NCBI RefSeq assembly: GCF_035989285.1
Contig: NZ_CP108513.1
Coordinates: 1,240,001-1,304,000, forward strand
Reading direction: 5' to 3'
DNA length: 64,000 nt
Origin: Streptomyces sp. NBC_01235
Lineage (GTDB): Bacteria; Actinomycetota; Actinomycetes; Streptomycetales; Streptomycetaceae
Positions 31,676 through 40,330 of this stretch are shown here, piece after piece. A program made the position numbers and the translations under genes. The notes under the pieces are model-generated. The model was given only the letters and a program-made list of their open reading frames with translations. It was not told where the DNA came from and ran no database searches. Each line of letters starts with the position of its first letter. Position 1 is the first letter of the stretch.

Positions 31676-33676
31676 CTACACGGCCGCGATGCGCCGTACC
31701 GTCTCCGCGATGGTGTCCTTCGACGGCAGCCACAGCCGCTCCAGCGAGGGCGCGTAGGGCGCGGGCATCGGCGGTGGCGCCACCCGGGTGACCGGCGCGT
31801 CCAGGTGCCAGAACCCCTCGTCGACGGCGAGCGCCGCGAGTTCGGCGCCGACGCCGAAGTCCCGTACCGCCTCGTGCGCGATGACCAGGCGGTTGGTCTT
31901 GGCGAGGGAGGCGAGGACCGTCTCGCGGTCCAGCGGGGCGATGGTGCGCAGATCGACCACCTCGACGCTCACGCCCTCGGCGGCCAGCGACTCCGCGGCG
32001 GCGAGGCAGTCCTGGACCATCCGCGACCAGGAGACCAGGGTGACGTCGGTGCCCTCACGGACGACCTTCGCCTTCCCCAGCGGCAGCAGATGGCCGTCGA
32101 CGGGCCTGGGCCCCTTGAAGCCGTACTGGAGCCGGTTCTCCACGAAGACCACCGGGTTGGGGTCCTGGATGGCGGCGCGCAGCAGGCCGTAGGTGTCGGC
32201 CGGGTTGGACGGCATCACCACCGTGAGTCCCGGGATGTGGGCCAGCAGTGCCTCCAGGCTCTGCGAGTGCTGGCTGCCGGAGGAGCGTCCGGCGCCGAAC
32301 TGGGTGCGCACGACGAGCGGGAGCGAGGCCCTGCCGCCGGTCATGAAGCGGAGCTTGGCCGCCTGGTTGAGCAGCATGTCCAGGGCGACGCCGATGAAGT
32401 CCATGTACATGATCTCCACGACCGGCCGCATCCCGGCCATGGCCGCCCCGACCGCCGTGCCGATGATGGCGCTCTCGCTGATCGGGGTGTCCCGGACCCG
32501 GCCCGGGAAGGCCTGCGCGAGCCCCCGGGTGAGGCCGAAGACGTTCCCGCCCGCGCCGACGTCGATACCGGCGACGAAGACGGACGGGTCGGCCGTCAGC
32601 TCGTGCTCCAGGGCGAGGCGTACGGCGTCCATGGAGCGGAAGAGCTCCCCCTCGGCCGGGGCGGGCTCGGGCACGGCCGCGCGCGGCGCCGAGACGAAGT
32701 CGTACAGGGTCTCGGGCGCCGGCTCCGGCAGGCGCCGCGCCCACTCCACGGCCGCCTCGATCTCCTTGTCGATCTCCTCGTCGACGGCGTCGGCGAGTTC
32801 GGCGGGCAGGCCCGCCTCGGCGAGGTGACGGCGGGCGACCAGCAACGGGTCGCGCTCCTTGGCGGCCGCGACCTCCTCGGGGGTGCGGTAGCGCTCGGGG
32901 TCACCCTCGTAGTGGCCGTGCCAGCGGTAGGTCTCGGCCTCCACCAGCACCGGGCCGCCGCCCGCGCGCAGCCGTGCCACCACCTCGGTCGTCGTCGCGG
33001 CCACGGCGAGGACGTCGTTGCCGTCCACGTGCTCGTAGCCGATGCCGTACCCGGCGGCGCGGGCGGACAGCGGGGCGCGGTGCTGGTCGGCGGCGGGCGA
33101 GAACTCCGAGTAGTGGTTGTTCTCACAGAGGAAGACGACCGGCAGGTCCCACACGGCGGCCAGGTTGACGGCCTCGTGGAACATGCCCTGGGCGACCGCG
33201 CCGTCGCCGAAGAACGCCACCACCACGTCCCCCGCGGCGCGCAGCTTGGCGGCCGTGGCGACGCCGGCGGCGATCGGCAGCCCGGCGCCGACGATGCCGT
33301 TCGCGCCGTAGATGCCGAGCCGCGGGTCGGCGATGTGCATGGAGCCGCCACGGCCGTGGCAGGTGCCCGCCTCCTTGCCCATCAGTTCGGCCATCATCGA
33401 CGCGGAGTCCAGGCCCTTGGCCAGGACATGGCCGTGGCCGCGGTGGGTGGAGGTGATGCCGTCCCGTTCGCCGAGCGGCCAGCAGGAGCCCACCGCGCTC
33501 GCCTCCTGGCCGATGGACAGGTGCAGGAAGCCGGGGATCTCCGTCGCCTTGTACAGCTCGGAGGCCCGCTCCTCGAAGCGCCGGATGCGGCGCATCCTGC
33601 GGTACATCTCCAGCAGCCGGTCCGTAGGGGTGGTGTGGGTGTCGTGCGGGGTCTGGGTCCGCAGTGCCTGGGTCAT
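31676..33676 (-). CDS. Fused alpha/beta E1 2-oxoacid dehydrogenase (TPP-dependent)
   Basis: The 666-aa protein fuses the E1 alpha subunit (about residues 15-320; TPP motif GDGAVAQGMFHEAVNLAAVWDLP then NNHYS) to the E1 beta subunit (about 345-666; MDAVRLALEHEL, PISESAIIG, YMDFIGVALDML). It resembles acetoin or branched-chain 2-oxoacid dehydrogenase E1. These normally work with E2 and E3, neither of which is encoded in the window, so it may borrow a housekeeping E2/E3. It would decarboxylate a 2-oxo acid or cleave an alpha-hydroxyketone. The ATG at 33676 follows GAGGA. It is divergent from the TetR gene with a regulon motif between. Confidence 0.87.
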   Translation of the reverse strand: MTQALRTQTPHDTHTTPTDRLLEMYRRMRRIRRFEERASELYKATEIPGFLHLSIGQEASAVGSCWPLGERDGITSTHRGHGHVLAKGLDSASMMAELMGKEAGTCHGRGGSMHIADPRLGIYGANGIVGAGLPIAAGVATAAKLRAAGDVVVAFFGDGAVAQGMFHEAVNLAAVWDLPVVFLCENNHYSEFSPAADQHRAPLSARAAGYGIGYEHVDGNDVLAVAATTTEVVARLRAGGGPVLVEAETYRWHGHYEGDPERYRTPEEVAAAKERDPLLVARRHLAEAGLPAELADAVDEEIDKEIEAAVEWARRLPEPAPETLYDFVSAPRAAVPEPAPAEGELFRSMDAVRLALEHELTADPSVFVAGIDVGAGGNVFGLTRGLAQAFPGRVRDTPISESAIIGTAVGAAMAGMRPVVEIMYMDFIGVALDMLLNQAAKLRFMTGGRASLPLVVRTQFGAGRSSGSQHSQSLEALLAHIPGLTVVMPSNPADTYGLLRAAIQDPNPVVFVENRLQYGFKGPRPVDGHLLPLGKAKVVREGTDVTLVSWSRMVQDCLAAAESLAAEGVSVEVVDLRTIAPLDRETVLASLAKTNRLVIAHEAVRDFGVGAELAALAVDEGFWHLDAPVTRVAPPPMPAPYAPSLERLWLPSKDTIAETVRRIAAV

Positions 33677-33732
33677 GCGCGTCCTCGCTATGCTCCGCGG
33701 GCGTCGCGCCGGGCGCCCCGCGACCGTCTTTT

Positions 33733-33756
33733 AATGTACCGTTTGGTCTAGCAAAC
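33733..33756 (-). promoter_or_regulatory. Regulon motif, site 3, with overlapping palindrome
   Basis: On the minus strand TAGACCAAACGGTACATT (33,750-33,733); TACATT is a likely -10 for the E1 gene. The inverted repeat GTTTGGTCTAGCAAAC (33,741-33,756) overlaps it. It is in the gap between the E1 and TetR genes, so the TetR protein may autoregulate here. Confidence 0.6.
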
Positions 33757-33865
33757 TAGGCGACGACGTCCCGTGCGCCGCTTTCCCCCAGGCGGGCCGA
33801 GGCCCGCCTCGAGCGGACACGGGTTGGTCGGATCGACACGTCGTCACACCAGGGGAGAGAAAGCC

Positions 33866-34570
33866 ATGCCACGACCACCGGGTCACGGACCGGACTTCGA
33901 GGTCCGACGCCAGAAGATCATCGACACGGCCGCCGAGCTGTTCGCCCGCCAGGGCTACGCGGCGACGTCCGTCAACGACCTGGGCCGGGCGGTCGGGCTC
34001 GCCAAGGGAGCGCTGTACTACTACATCGGCTCGAAGGAAAACCTGCTGATCGAGATCCAGTCCCGGGTGATGGCACCACTGCTGTCCCGGGCCCGGCAGA
34101 TCGCCGAGGTGGACGCCGACCCGCTGCTGCGGCTGCGGCTGCTCTCGGAGTCCCTGCTGACGATCATCTTCCGCAGGCTCGACCACATCTGGGTCTACGA
34201 GCACGACTACCGCAGTCTCAGCGGCGCCGAGCTGGAGACCCTGCTCGGCCAGCGGGCCGAGTTCGAGCAACTGGTCTCCGGGCTGCTGACGGAAGCCGTC
34301 GAGGAGGGTTCCTTCCGCGCGTTCGAAGCGCGGCTGGCCACCCTGCAGTTCCTCAACCTGCACAACCACACCTACCAGTGGGTGAAGCCGGGCGGCCGCT
34401 GGGACCCCGCCTTCCTGTCCCGCGAGTACTGCGCGACGCTGTTCCGCGGGTTCGGCGCTCCCGACGGCGCCCTGTCGGACGTCGAGGAGCGGGCGGCCGC
34501 CTTCAAGCGCGACCGGCCCGAGCTGCCGCTGGACCCGGAGGCCGTCTGGGAGGCGGCTCCGGTCGCCTGA
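33866..34570 (+). CDS. TetR/AcrR-family transcriptional regulator
   Basis: The 234-aa repressor has an N-terminal TetR HTH (KIIDTAAELFARQGYAATSV, then DLGRAVGLAKGALYYYIGSK, residues 15-60). A C-terminal ligand/dimer domain follows, of the TetR_C type seen in fatty-acid and CoA-ester sensors (WVYEHDYRSLSGAELETLL). It is the only regulator in the catabolic island, and operator-like sites repeat at the four control regions, so it is the prime candidate for the shared repressor. The ligand is probably a CoA ester of the pathway. The ATG at 33866 follows GGGGAGAGAAAGCC. Confidence 0.88.
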   Translation: MPRPPGHGPDFEVRRQKIIDTAAELFARQGYAATSVNDLGRAVGLAKGALYYYIGSKENLLIEIQSRVMAPLLSRARQIAEVDADPLLRLRLLSESLLTIIFRRLDHIWVYEHDYRSLSGAELETLLGQRAEFEQLVSGLLTEAVEEGSFRAFEARLATLQFLNLHNHTYQWVKPGGRWDPAFLSREYCATLFRGFGAPDGALSDVEERAAAFKRDRPELPLDPEAVWEAAPVA

Positions 34571-34576
34571 AGCGGA

Positions 34577-34607
34577 CCCGCGGTGCGCTGCTCCGGCGCA
34601 CCGCGGG
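34577..34607. terminator. Bidirectional terminator
   Basis: A perfect 12-bp stem CCCGCGGTGCGC / GCGCACCGCGGG with the 7-nt loop TGCTCCG, between the convergent TetR and acyl-CoA dehydrogenase genes. Confidence 0.85.
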
Positions 34608-34614
34608 AAACCGT

Positions 34615-35769
34615 TCATGCCTTCTTGACCAGGGCTCGTGCGATCACGTTGCGCTGGATCTCGTTCGTCCCCTCGCCGATCTCCAGGATCTTGGCGTCGG
34701 CGTAGAAGCGGGAGATCTCCGACTCGCGTACGTAGCCGTAGCCGCCGTGGATCTGGACCGCCTGGGAGGCGGCGCGGTTGGCGACCTCGGAGGCGTACAG
34801 CTTCGCCATCGCGGCCTCCGTGCTGTACGGGCGGCCCATGTCGGCGAGCCAGGCGGCCCGGTAGACCATCCAGCGGGCGGCCTCCAACTCGGTGCCCATG
34901 TCGGCGATCTTGTGGGCGACCGCCTGGAAGGACGACAGGGGGCGGCCGAACTGCTCGCGTTCCGTGGCGTGTTGGACGGCCAGCGCGAGGGCCGCCTTGG
35001 CGAGCGACAGTCCGAGCGCCGCGACGCTGATCCGGCCCTTGTCCAGCACGGACAGGAACTGGCGCAGTCCGCCGCCCTCCTCTCCGATGAGATGGTCGTC
35101 GGGGATGAAGCAGTCGGTGAAGACCAGTTCCCGGGTGTCCATGGCATGCCAGCCGAGCTTCTTCAGCTTGCGGCCGCAGGTGTAGCCGGGGGTGTCGGTC
35201 GGGACGTAGAACGTGGCGAACCGCTTGCGGCCGTCGTCGTCGCGACCGGTCACGGCGAGCAGGGTGACGCCCTGGCTGATGTCGGTTCCGGCGTTGGTGA
35301 TGAACATCTTCGTGCCGTTGATCACCCAGCCGCCGTCCGCGCGGCGGGCGGTGGTGGTGATGCCGGCCGCGTCGGAGCCGGCCTCCGGCTCGGTCAGGCC
35401 GAACGCGCCGATGGCCTCGCCGCGCGCCAGCGGCGCCAGCCAGCGCCGCTTCTGCTCCTCGGTGCCGTAGGCGAGCAGCGGCAGGGTCGCGATGGTGGAG
35501 TGCGCGTTCCAGGAGGAGGCCACCGACTGGTCGGCGGCGCCGAGTTCCTCCATCACGGCAACGTAGGTGACCGTGTCGGCGCCCGCGCCCTCGTACTCTT
35601 CGGGCACGAGCATGCCCATGAGGCCGAGCTCACCGAGCTTGGTGAAGATGTGGGTCGGGAACTCCTCGTTCTCCGACCACTGGGCGGCGTGCGGCGTGAT
35701 CTCGCGGGCGGCGAACTCGCGGACCATGTCCTGCAGCGCCCTGGTCTCCTCGGGCAGGTCGAAATCCAT
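34615..35769 (-). CDS. Acyl-CoA dehydrogenase
   Basis: This 384-aa FAD enzyme has the two acyl-CoA dehydrogenase signatures: GAFGLTEPEAGSDAAGI in the middle domain and QIHGGYGYVRESEISRFYAD near the C-terminus. The catalytic glutamate is probably in EGTNEIQRNV. It introduces a 2,3-double bond in an acyl-CoA and passes electrons to ETF. It is the third gene of a leftward set with enoyl-CoA hydratase and a zinc alcohol dehydrogenase, which suggests beta-oxidation of the ring-opened product. The ATG at 35769 is two bases past the alcohol dehydrogenase stop. Confidence 0.92.
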   Translation of the reverse strand: MDFDLPEETRALQDMVREFAAREITPHAAQWSENEEFPTHIFTKLGELGLMGMLVPEEYEGAGADTVTYVAVMEELGAADQSVASSWNAHSTIATLPLLAYGTEEQKRRWLAPLARGEAIGAFGLTEPEAGSDAAGITTTARRADGGWVINGTKMFITNAGTDISQGVTLLAVTGRDDDGRKRFATFYVPTDTPGYTCGRKLKKLGWHAMDTRELVFTDCFIPDDHLIGEEGGGLRQFLSVLDKGRISVAALGLSLAKAALALAVQHATEREQFGRPLSSFQAVAHKIADMGTELEAARWMVYRAAWLADMGRPYSTEAAMAKLYASEVANRAASQAVQIHGGYGYVRESEISRFYADAKILEIGEGTNEIQRNVIARALVKKA

Positions 35770-35771
35770 GT

Positions 35772-36830
35772 TCACAGTCCCTTCGGGGTCAGCAGGACCT
35801 TGAGGTGGCGGGCGCGGTCGGCGGCCAGATCGGCGAAGGCGTCGACTCCTGCGGAGAGCGGGCGGCGGCCGGTGATCAGGGCGGAGGCGTCCAGCCGTCC
35901 CGTGCTCATCAGGTCGATCACGCGGGGGATGTCGTGCTGGTAGCCGAGCGTGCCGAGGACGGCACGCTCGTAGAAGACGAGCTGGCTCAGGTCGAACTCG
36001 ACCTTGCCGTGGCCGACGCCGGCGAGGACGACCCGGCCACCGCGGCGGACCGTGGCGACGGCCTGAGCGGCGAGCGCGGGGACGCCGGTCGCGTCGACGA
36101 CGACGTCCGGACCGATACGGCCGGTGCGCACGAACAGCTCGCGGCGTACGTCCGTCTCGCGTGGGTCGAAGGCCTCGGTGACACCGAGTTCGAGGAGCTT
36201 CTCGCGGCGTTCCTTCAGGGGTTCGCTCACATAGAGGCCGGCTGCGCCCGCGAGGCGGGCCGCGAGGACGACGGCGAAGCCGATGGGGCCGCCGCCGACG
36301 ACGAGAACGTTGTCGCCGGGGCGCACTGAGCCGCGGGTGACCGCGTGCAGACCCACCGCCAACGGCTCGGCCAGGGCAGCGAGTTCGTCGCCGACGTTGT
36401 CGGGCAGCCGGGTGAGTCCGGCGAGCGGGACGGTGACGCGCTCGGCGAACGCGCCGGGCGAGGCCAGGCCGACCGAGCCGCTCTTCGGGCAGATGTGGTA
36501 CTCGCCGCGCACACACCAGAAGCAGACCCCGCAGCGCCAGACGGGGTCCGCGGTGACCCGGTCGCCGACGGCGATCCCCGGGGCCTCCCCGCCCAGGGCG
36601 AGGACCGTGCCGCTCAGCTCGTGGCCGAGGGCGAGGGGCGGCGCGCCGCCGGTGAGCGGGTGCGGGCCCTCGCGGATCATGTGCGGGCCTTCGAGGTATT
36701 CGTGCAGGTCGGTGCCGCAGACCCCGCACCAGGAGACCTCGACGACCGCTTCGTGCGGGCCGGGTTCGGGTGGGTCGGGGACCTCCTCCAGGCGCAGGTC
36801 GCGTGCGCCGTGCCAGCGAAGTGCCTTCAT
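35772..36830 (-). CDS. Zinc-dependent medium-chain alcohol dehydrogenase
   Basis: The 352-aa MDR enzyme has a catalytic-zinc cysteine in CGVCGTDLHEY, GHELSGTV (zinc histidine), a structural-zinc cluster (CGVCFWCVRGEYHIC) and the nucleotide motif VVGGGPIGFAV. The layout (PHMIREGPHPLTGGAPPLALGH) is like 2,3-butanediol and sorbitol dehydrogenases. It would oxidise a secondary alcohol or diol of the pathway. The ATG overlaps the stop of the enoyl-CoA hydratase gene (ATGA), so the two are translationally coupled. Confidence 0.9.
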   Translation of the reverse strand: MKALRWHGARDLRLEEVPDPPEPGPHEAVVEVSWCGVCGTDLHEYLEGPHMIREGPHPLTGGAPPLALGHELSGTVLALGGEAPGIAVGDRVTADPVWRCGVCFWCVRGEYHICPKSGSVGLASPGAFAERVTVPLAGLTRLPDNVGDELAALAEPLAVGLHAVTRGSVRPGDNVLVVGGGPIGFAVVLAARLAGAAGLYVSEPLKERREKLLELGVTEAFDPRETDVRRELFVRTGRIGPDVVVDATGVPALAAQAVATVRRGGRVVLAGVGHGKVEFDLSQLVFYERAVLGTLGYQHDIPRVIDLMSTGRLDASALITGRRPLSAGVDAFADLAADRARHLKVLLTPKGL

Positions 36831-37663
36831 TTCTCCTCCCCCTTCTCTTCCTTGTCGTCCGTCGTTTCGTGGCTCTCACGGTTCCTCGGCGTGCCCTCGA
36901 AGCGGGCGTGGCCCGGGCCGTGCTCGAGGAAGGAGCGGATGCCCGTGGCGGCGTCCGCGGTGCCGAACACCCCGGTGAACAGCGCCCGTTCGAGGGCCAG
37001 GGCGGCGGGGATCCCGATGTCGGCGCCGTGGTCGACCGCTTCCTTGATCGCCTCCAGGGCGGCAGCGGGTCCTTCGGCGAGCCGACGGGCGTGGGCGAGT
37101 GCGGCCTCGTACACCGTCGCGGCGGGGACGACCTCGTCCACCAGTCCCAGGCGCAGCGCTTCCTCCGCGCCCACCCGGCGGCCGGTCATCAGCAGGTTCT
37201 TCGCCCGGGACGGCCCGATCAGCCGGGTCAGGCGCTGGGTGCCGCCCGAGCCCGGCATGATGCCGAGCCGCACCTCCGGCTGCCCGAGGACGGCGTCCTC
37301 GGCCGCCACCCGGTGGTCGGCGGCCAGGGCCAGTTCCAGCCCTCCGCCGAGCGCGTACCCGTTGATCGCCGCGACGACCGGCATCGGCAGCCGGGCCACC
37401 TCGTCGAACGTCCGCTGCAGGGCCCGGTTCCAGCCCCGCACTTCTTCCGGTCCCATGGCGGCGAGCGACTTGAGGTCCGCCCCGGCCGCGAAGAGCCGTT
37501 CACCGCCGTAGAGGACGACGGCCCGTACGTCACGCGCGTCCGCCAGCTCACGCACCCGCGCGGCGAGTTCCTCGCGCTGAGTGGTGTCGAAGGCGTTCAG
37601 CGGCGGATGGTCCATACGGACCGTGACGACGGGGCCGTCGACGTCGAGGCGTACGTGTGGCAT
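36827..37663 (-). CDS. Enoyl-CoA hydratase/isomerase
   Basis: The 278-aa crotonase-fold protein has the oxyanion-hole segments AAGADLKSLA and ALGGGLELALAADHRVA, and the catalytic glutamate region LGQPEVRLGIMPGSGGTQRL, which retains both glutamates used by hydratases. It hydrates a trans-2-enoyl-CoA in beta-oxidation. The final 20 residues are a charged tail (KEEKGEEK). GAGGAGGG precedes the ATG at 37663. It is the first gene of the leftward hydratase-ADH-acyl-CoA dehydrogenase unit. Confidence 0.9.
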   Translation of the reverse strand: MPHVRLDVDGPVVTVRMDHPPLNAFDTTQREELAARVRELADARDVRAVVLYGGERLFAAGADLKSLAAMGPEEVRGWNRALQRTFDEVARLPMPVVAAINGYALGGGLELALAADHRVAAEDAVLGQPEVRLGIMPGSGGTQRLTRLIGPSRAKNLLMTGRRVGAEEALRLGLVDEVVPAATVYEAALAHARRLAEGPAAALEAIKEAVDHGADIGIPAALALERALFTGVFGTADAATGIRSFLEHGPGHARFEGTPRNRESHETTDDKEEKGEEK

Positions 37664-37799
37664 GTGAGGCCCTCCTCGTCTGCGGAGCCCACGCCTCGTC
37701 CGTGGAGCCCGTCACCCCTCTGGTATTCCTGAAGGCGATGCCGCCCGCGCGGAGTGTTGTCGAGAAGTGCGCGTCGCCGTAAAGTGCGATCAGGTTTTA

Positions 37800-37817
37800 T
37801 AGACCAAGGGGTACACT
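37800..37817 (+). promoter_or_regulatory. Regulon motif, site 4
   Basis: TAGACCAAGGGGTACACT; TACACT is the likely -10 of the acyl-CoA ligase gene. The second motif ACCGACCGGTCG follows at 37,836-37,847, identical to 27,699-27,710. Confidence 0.6.
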
Positions 37818-37881
37818 AAATCTTGTGAGCGGGCAACCGACCGGTCGGGACATTTCCGACCGCCGAGCCGAGAGAGTCGCC

Positions 37882-39423
37882 GTGCACAATTTCGCGAGCA
37901 TCCTCGATTACCACCGGATCCAACGGCCCGACGCCGTCGCCGTCCTCCAGGGGGACCGGCGCCTGACCGTGCGCGAGCTGCACGAGCGGGTGAACCGTCT
38001 GGCCGCCGGCCTGACGGAGCTGGGCGTCCGGCGCGGTGACATCGTGGGACTGCTGCTCTACAACCAGCCCGAGTTCCTGGAGCTGGTCTACGCCGTCAAC
38101 CGGATCGGCGCGGTCTTCCTGCCGCTGAACTACCGATTGTCGGAGGAGGAGTGGCGGTACATTCTGGGCCACGCCCGCGCCAAGGTCGTCGTGACCGAGC
38201 CGGAGTTCGTGCGGGCGGTGGACCGGATCGCCGAGGACCTGGACACGCTGGAGCACCGGATCCAGGTCGGCGGCACGGCCGCCGTGGAGGGGCCCTGGAC
38301 CGGTTACGAGGAGTTGCTCGCCCGGCATCACGGCGCCCGGGTGGAGCCGGTGGACGTCGAGCCGGGCGATCTCCAGCGCCTGATGTACACCTCGGGCACC
38401 ACCTCGCGCCCCAAGGGCGTGTGCATCACCCACGGCAATGTGCAGGCGAAGAACCTGGCCCAGATCGTCCACTTCGGCCTGACCTCGGCGGACACCACCC
38501 TGGTGTGCGGGCCGCTCTACCACGTGGGCGGCCTCGACATGCCCGCGCTGGCCACCCTGTACGCCGGAGGGAGCGTGGTCCTGCAACGGAAGTTCGACGC
38601 GGCGGGTGCCCTGCGGGCGATCCAGGAACACGGCGTCACCAACGCGTGGCTGGCGCCCGTCATGGTCAACGCCGTGCTGGAGGTCCCGGACCGGGAGTCG
38701 TACGACACCACCTCGATGCGCTTCATCGTGGGCGGCGGCGAGAAGACCCCCGAGCCGGTCCTGCGGCGGATCATGAACGCCTTCCCCAACGCCTGGTTCG
38801 CCGACGCCTACGGGCTGACCGAGACGGTGTCGGGCGACACCTTCCTCGACCGCGCGCACGGGCTGACCAAGCTGGGCTCGGTCGGACGTCCGGTGCCGCA
38901 CACGCGCGTGCGGATCGTCGACGACATCGGCAAGGAGGTCCCGGCGGGCGAACTCGGCGAGATCACCCTGCGCGGACCGAAGGTCTTCACGGGCTACTGG
39001 CACGACGAGAAGGCCACGGCCGCCGCCCTCAGGGACGGCTGGTTCCACACCGGGGACATCGGGCACGTAGACGAGGACGGCTTCCTCTACATCGACGACC
39101 GCAAGAAGGACATGATCGTCTCGGGCGGCGAGAACATCGCCACGCCGGAGGTGGAACGTGTCCTGTACGAGCACCCCGCGGTGCTGGAGGCGGCCGTCGT
39201 CGGCCTGGCCCATCCCCGCTGGGGCGAGGTCCCGCGCGCGTTCGTGGTGTTCCGGCCGGGGGCGGACGCGGGGGCGGACGAACTGCGCGAGTTCTGCCGG
39301 TCCCGGCTGGCCGGGTTCAAGGTGCCCGTCCGCTTCGACGTCGTCGACGAACTGCCCCGCACTCCCTCGGGGAAGGTCCTCAAGCGCACCCTGCGCGACA
39401 TCCCGACGGAGGACGGCTCGTGA
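37882..39423 (+). CDS. Acyl-CoA synthetase (AMP-forming)
   Basis: The protein has 513 residues from the GTG at 37882. It has the AMP-binding motif YTSGTTSRPKGV, the A5 region YGLTETVSGD, GWFHTGDIGHVDEDG, DRKKDMIVSGGENI and the C-terminal lysine in TPSGKVLKR, all typical of medium/long-chain acyl-CoA ligases. It would activate the ring-opened acid to a CoA ester. A GTG at 37825 would add 19 residues, but it falls at the predicted transcription start and puts the second operator motif inside the gene. The later GTG gives a leader of about 58 nt, like neighbouring units. Its stop overlaps the SDR start (GTGA). Confidence 0.88.
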   Translation: MHNFASILDYHRIQRPDAVAVLQGDRRLTVRELHERVNRLAAGLTELGVRRGDIVGLLLYNQPEFLELVYAVNRIGAVFLPLNYRLSEEEWRYILGHARAKVVVTEPEFVRAVDRIAEDLDTLEHRIQVGGTAAVEGPWTGYEELLARHHGARVEPVDVEPGDLQRLMYTSGTTSRPKGVCITHGNVQAKNLAQIVHFGLTSADTTLVCGPLYHVGGLDMPALATLYAGGSVVLQRKFDAAGALRAIQEHGVTNAWLAPVMVNAVLEVPDRESYDTTSMRFIVGGGEKTPEPVLRRIMNAFPNAWFADAYGLTETVSGDTFLDRAHGLTKLGSVGRPVPHTRVRIVDDIGKEVPAGELGEITLRGPKVFTGYWHDEKATAAALRDGWFHTGDIGHVDEDGFLYIDDRKKDMIVSGGENIATPEVERVLYEHPAVLEAAVVGLAHPRWGEVPRAFVVFRPGADAGADELREFCRSRLAGFKVPVRFDVVDELPRTPSGKVLKRTLRDIPTEDGS

Positions 39424-40190
39424 CCGACGTGAACACCGCTCTGCGACTGGACGGCAGGACGGCCTGGGTGACCGGAGCCGGCAAGGGGCTCGGGCGGGCC
39501 GTCGCCGTCGCCCTGTCGCAGGCCGGCGCCTCCGTGGCCGTGACCGCGCGGACGGCCGGGGACCTGGAGACACTGGAGGCCGAACTCGGCGCGCACGGCG
39601 GCAAGGTGCTGGTGCTGCCCGGCTCCGTCGCGGACTCGGCAGCGATGAGCGGTCTGGTCGAACGCATCGTCGGCTGGACCGGGCGGCTGGACGCGCTCGT
39701 CAACTGCGCCGGAATCAGCCCCCACTTCACCCGCAGCGAGAAGGTGACCGACGAGGACTGGCAGCAGGTCCTGGACGTCAACCTCCAGGGGACGTTCTAC
39801 TGCTGCCGTGAAGCCGGCAAGGTGATGCTGGACCAGGGGGCCGGTTCGATCGTGAACGTCTCGTCGGTGCACGCGAGCACCGGCTTCGAGCGGATCGCCC
39901 CGTACGCCGCCAGCAAGGGCGCCGTCGAGGCACTGACCCGGGCGCTCGCCGTGGAGTGGGCGGACCGCGGGGTACGGGTCAACTCCCTTGCGCCCGGCTA
40001 CTTCCGCACCGACCTCAGCTCGGGGCTGCTGGACAGCCGATGGGGCGAGCGGATCGTGCGCGGCACCCCGCTCGGCCGGGTCGGGGACGTCGAGGAGCTG
40101 GGCGGCGCGGCGGTGTTCCTCGCCTCGGACGCCTCGCGGTTCGTGACCGGAACCACCCTCACCGTGGACGGCGGCTGGACCGCCTGGTGA
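39420..40190 (+). CDS. SDR-family oxidoreductase
   Basis: The 256-aa classical SDR has VTGAGKGLGRAVAVALSQAG, NCAG (LVNCAGISPHF), catalytic serine in NVSSVHASTGF and YAASKGA, and the C-terminal TGTTLTVDGGWTAW. The GTG at 39420 overlaps the stop of the acyl-CoA synthetase gene, so they form a two-gene unit. It is most like gluconate 5-dehydrogenase or 3-oxoacyl reductase-type SDRs. In the island it may oxidise a hydroxy intermediate. A hairpin terminator follows. Confidence 0.88.
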   Translation: MTDVNTALRLDGRTAWVTGAGKGLGRAVAVALSQAGASVAVTARTAGDLETLEAELGAHGGKVLVLPGSVADSAAMSGLVERIVGWTGRLDALVNCAGISPHFTRSEKVTDEDWQQVLDVNLQGTFYCCREAGKVMLDQGAGSIVNVSSVHASTGFERIAPYAASKGAVEALTRALAVEWADRGVRVNSLAPGYFRTDLSSGLLDSRWGERIVRGTPLGRVGDVEELGGAAVFLASDASRFVTGTTLTVDGGWTAW

Positions 40191-40199
40191 GGCCCGTTG

Positions 40200-40250
40200 C
40201 CGGGCGGTGACCTGGGACCTCGTCCTGCCGGACCCCTCGTCACCGCCCGC
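40200..40250. terminator. Long-stem terminator candidate
   Basis: A 12-bp perfect stem (GCGGGCGGTGAC pairing with GTCACCGCCCGC) closes a 27-nt loop containing a small inner GTCC/GGAC hairpin. It lies just after the SDR stop and ends the catabolic island. Confidence 0.55.
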
Positions 40251-40330
40251 CTGCCGTCTCCCGGACCCCGTTGTCAGTGGCCTGTTCTACAGTTCCCGTC
40301 ACTTGATCACTGCGGGTGCGGGAGGCACAC

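Noticed and set aside
33808..33822. CTCGAGCGG near 33,813 as a third copy of the dispersed palindrome
   Set aside because: Only the XhoI-like core matches; the flanking CCCACTCTCG and GGGAGG blocks are absent.
37825..37881. GTG at 37,825 as start of the acyl-CoA ligase gene
   Set aside because: It coincides with the predicted transcription start and would put the second operator motif inside the gene. The GTG at 37,882 gives a leader similar to neighbouring units. A leaderless start is not excluded.
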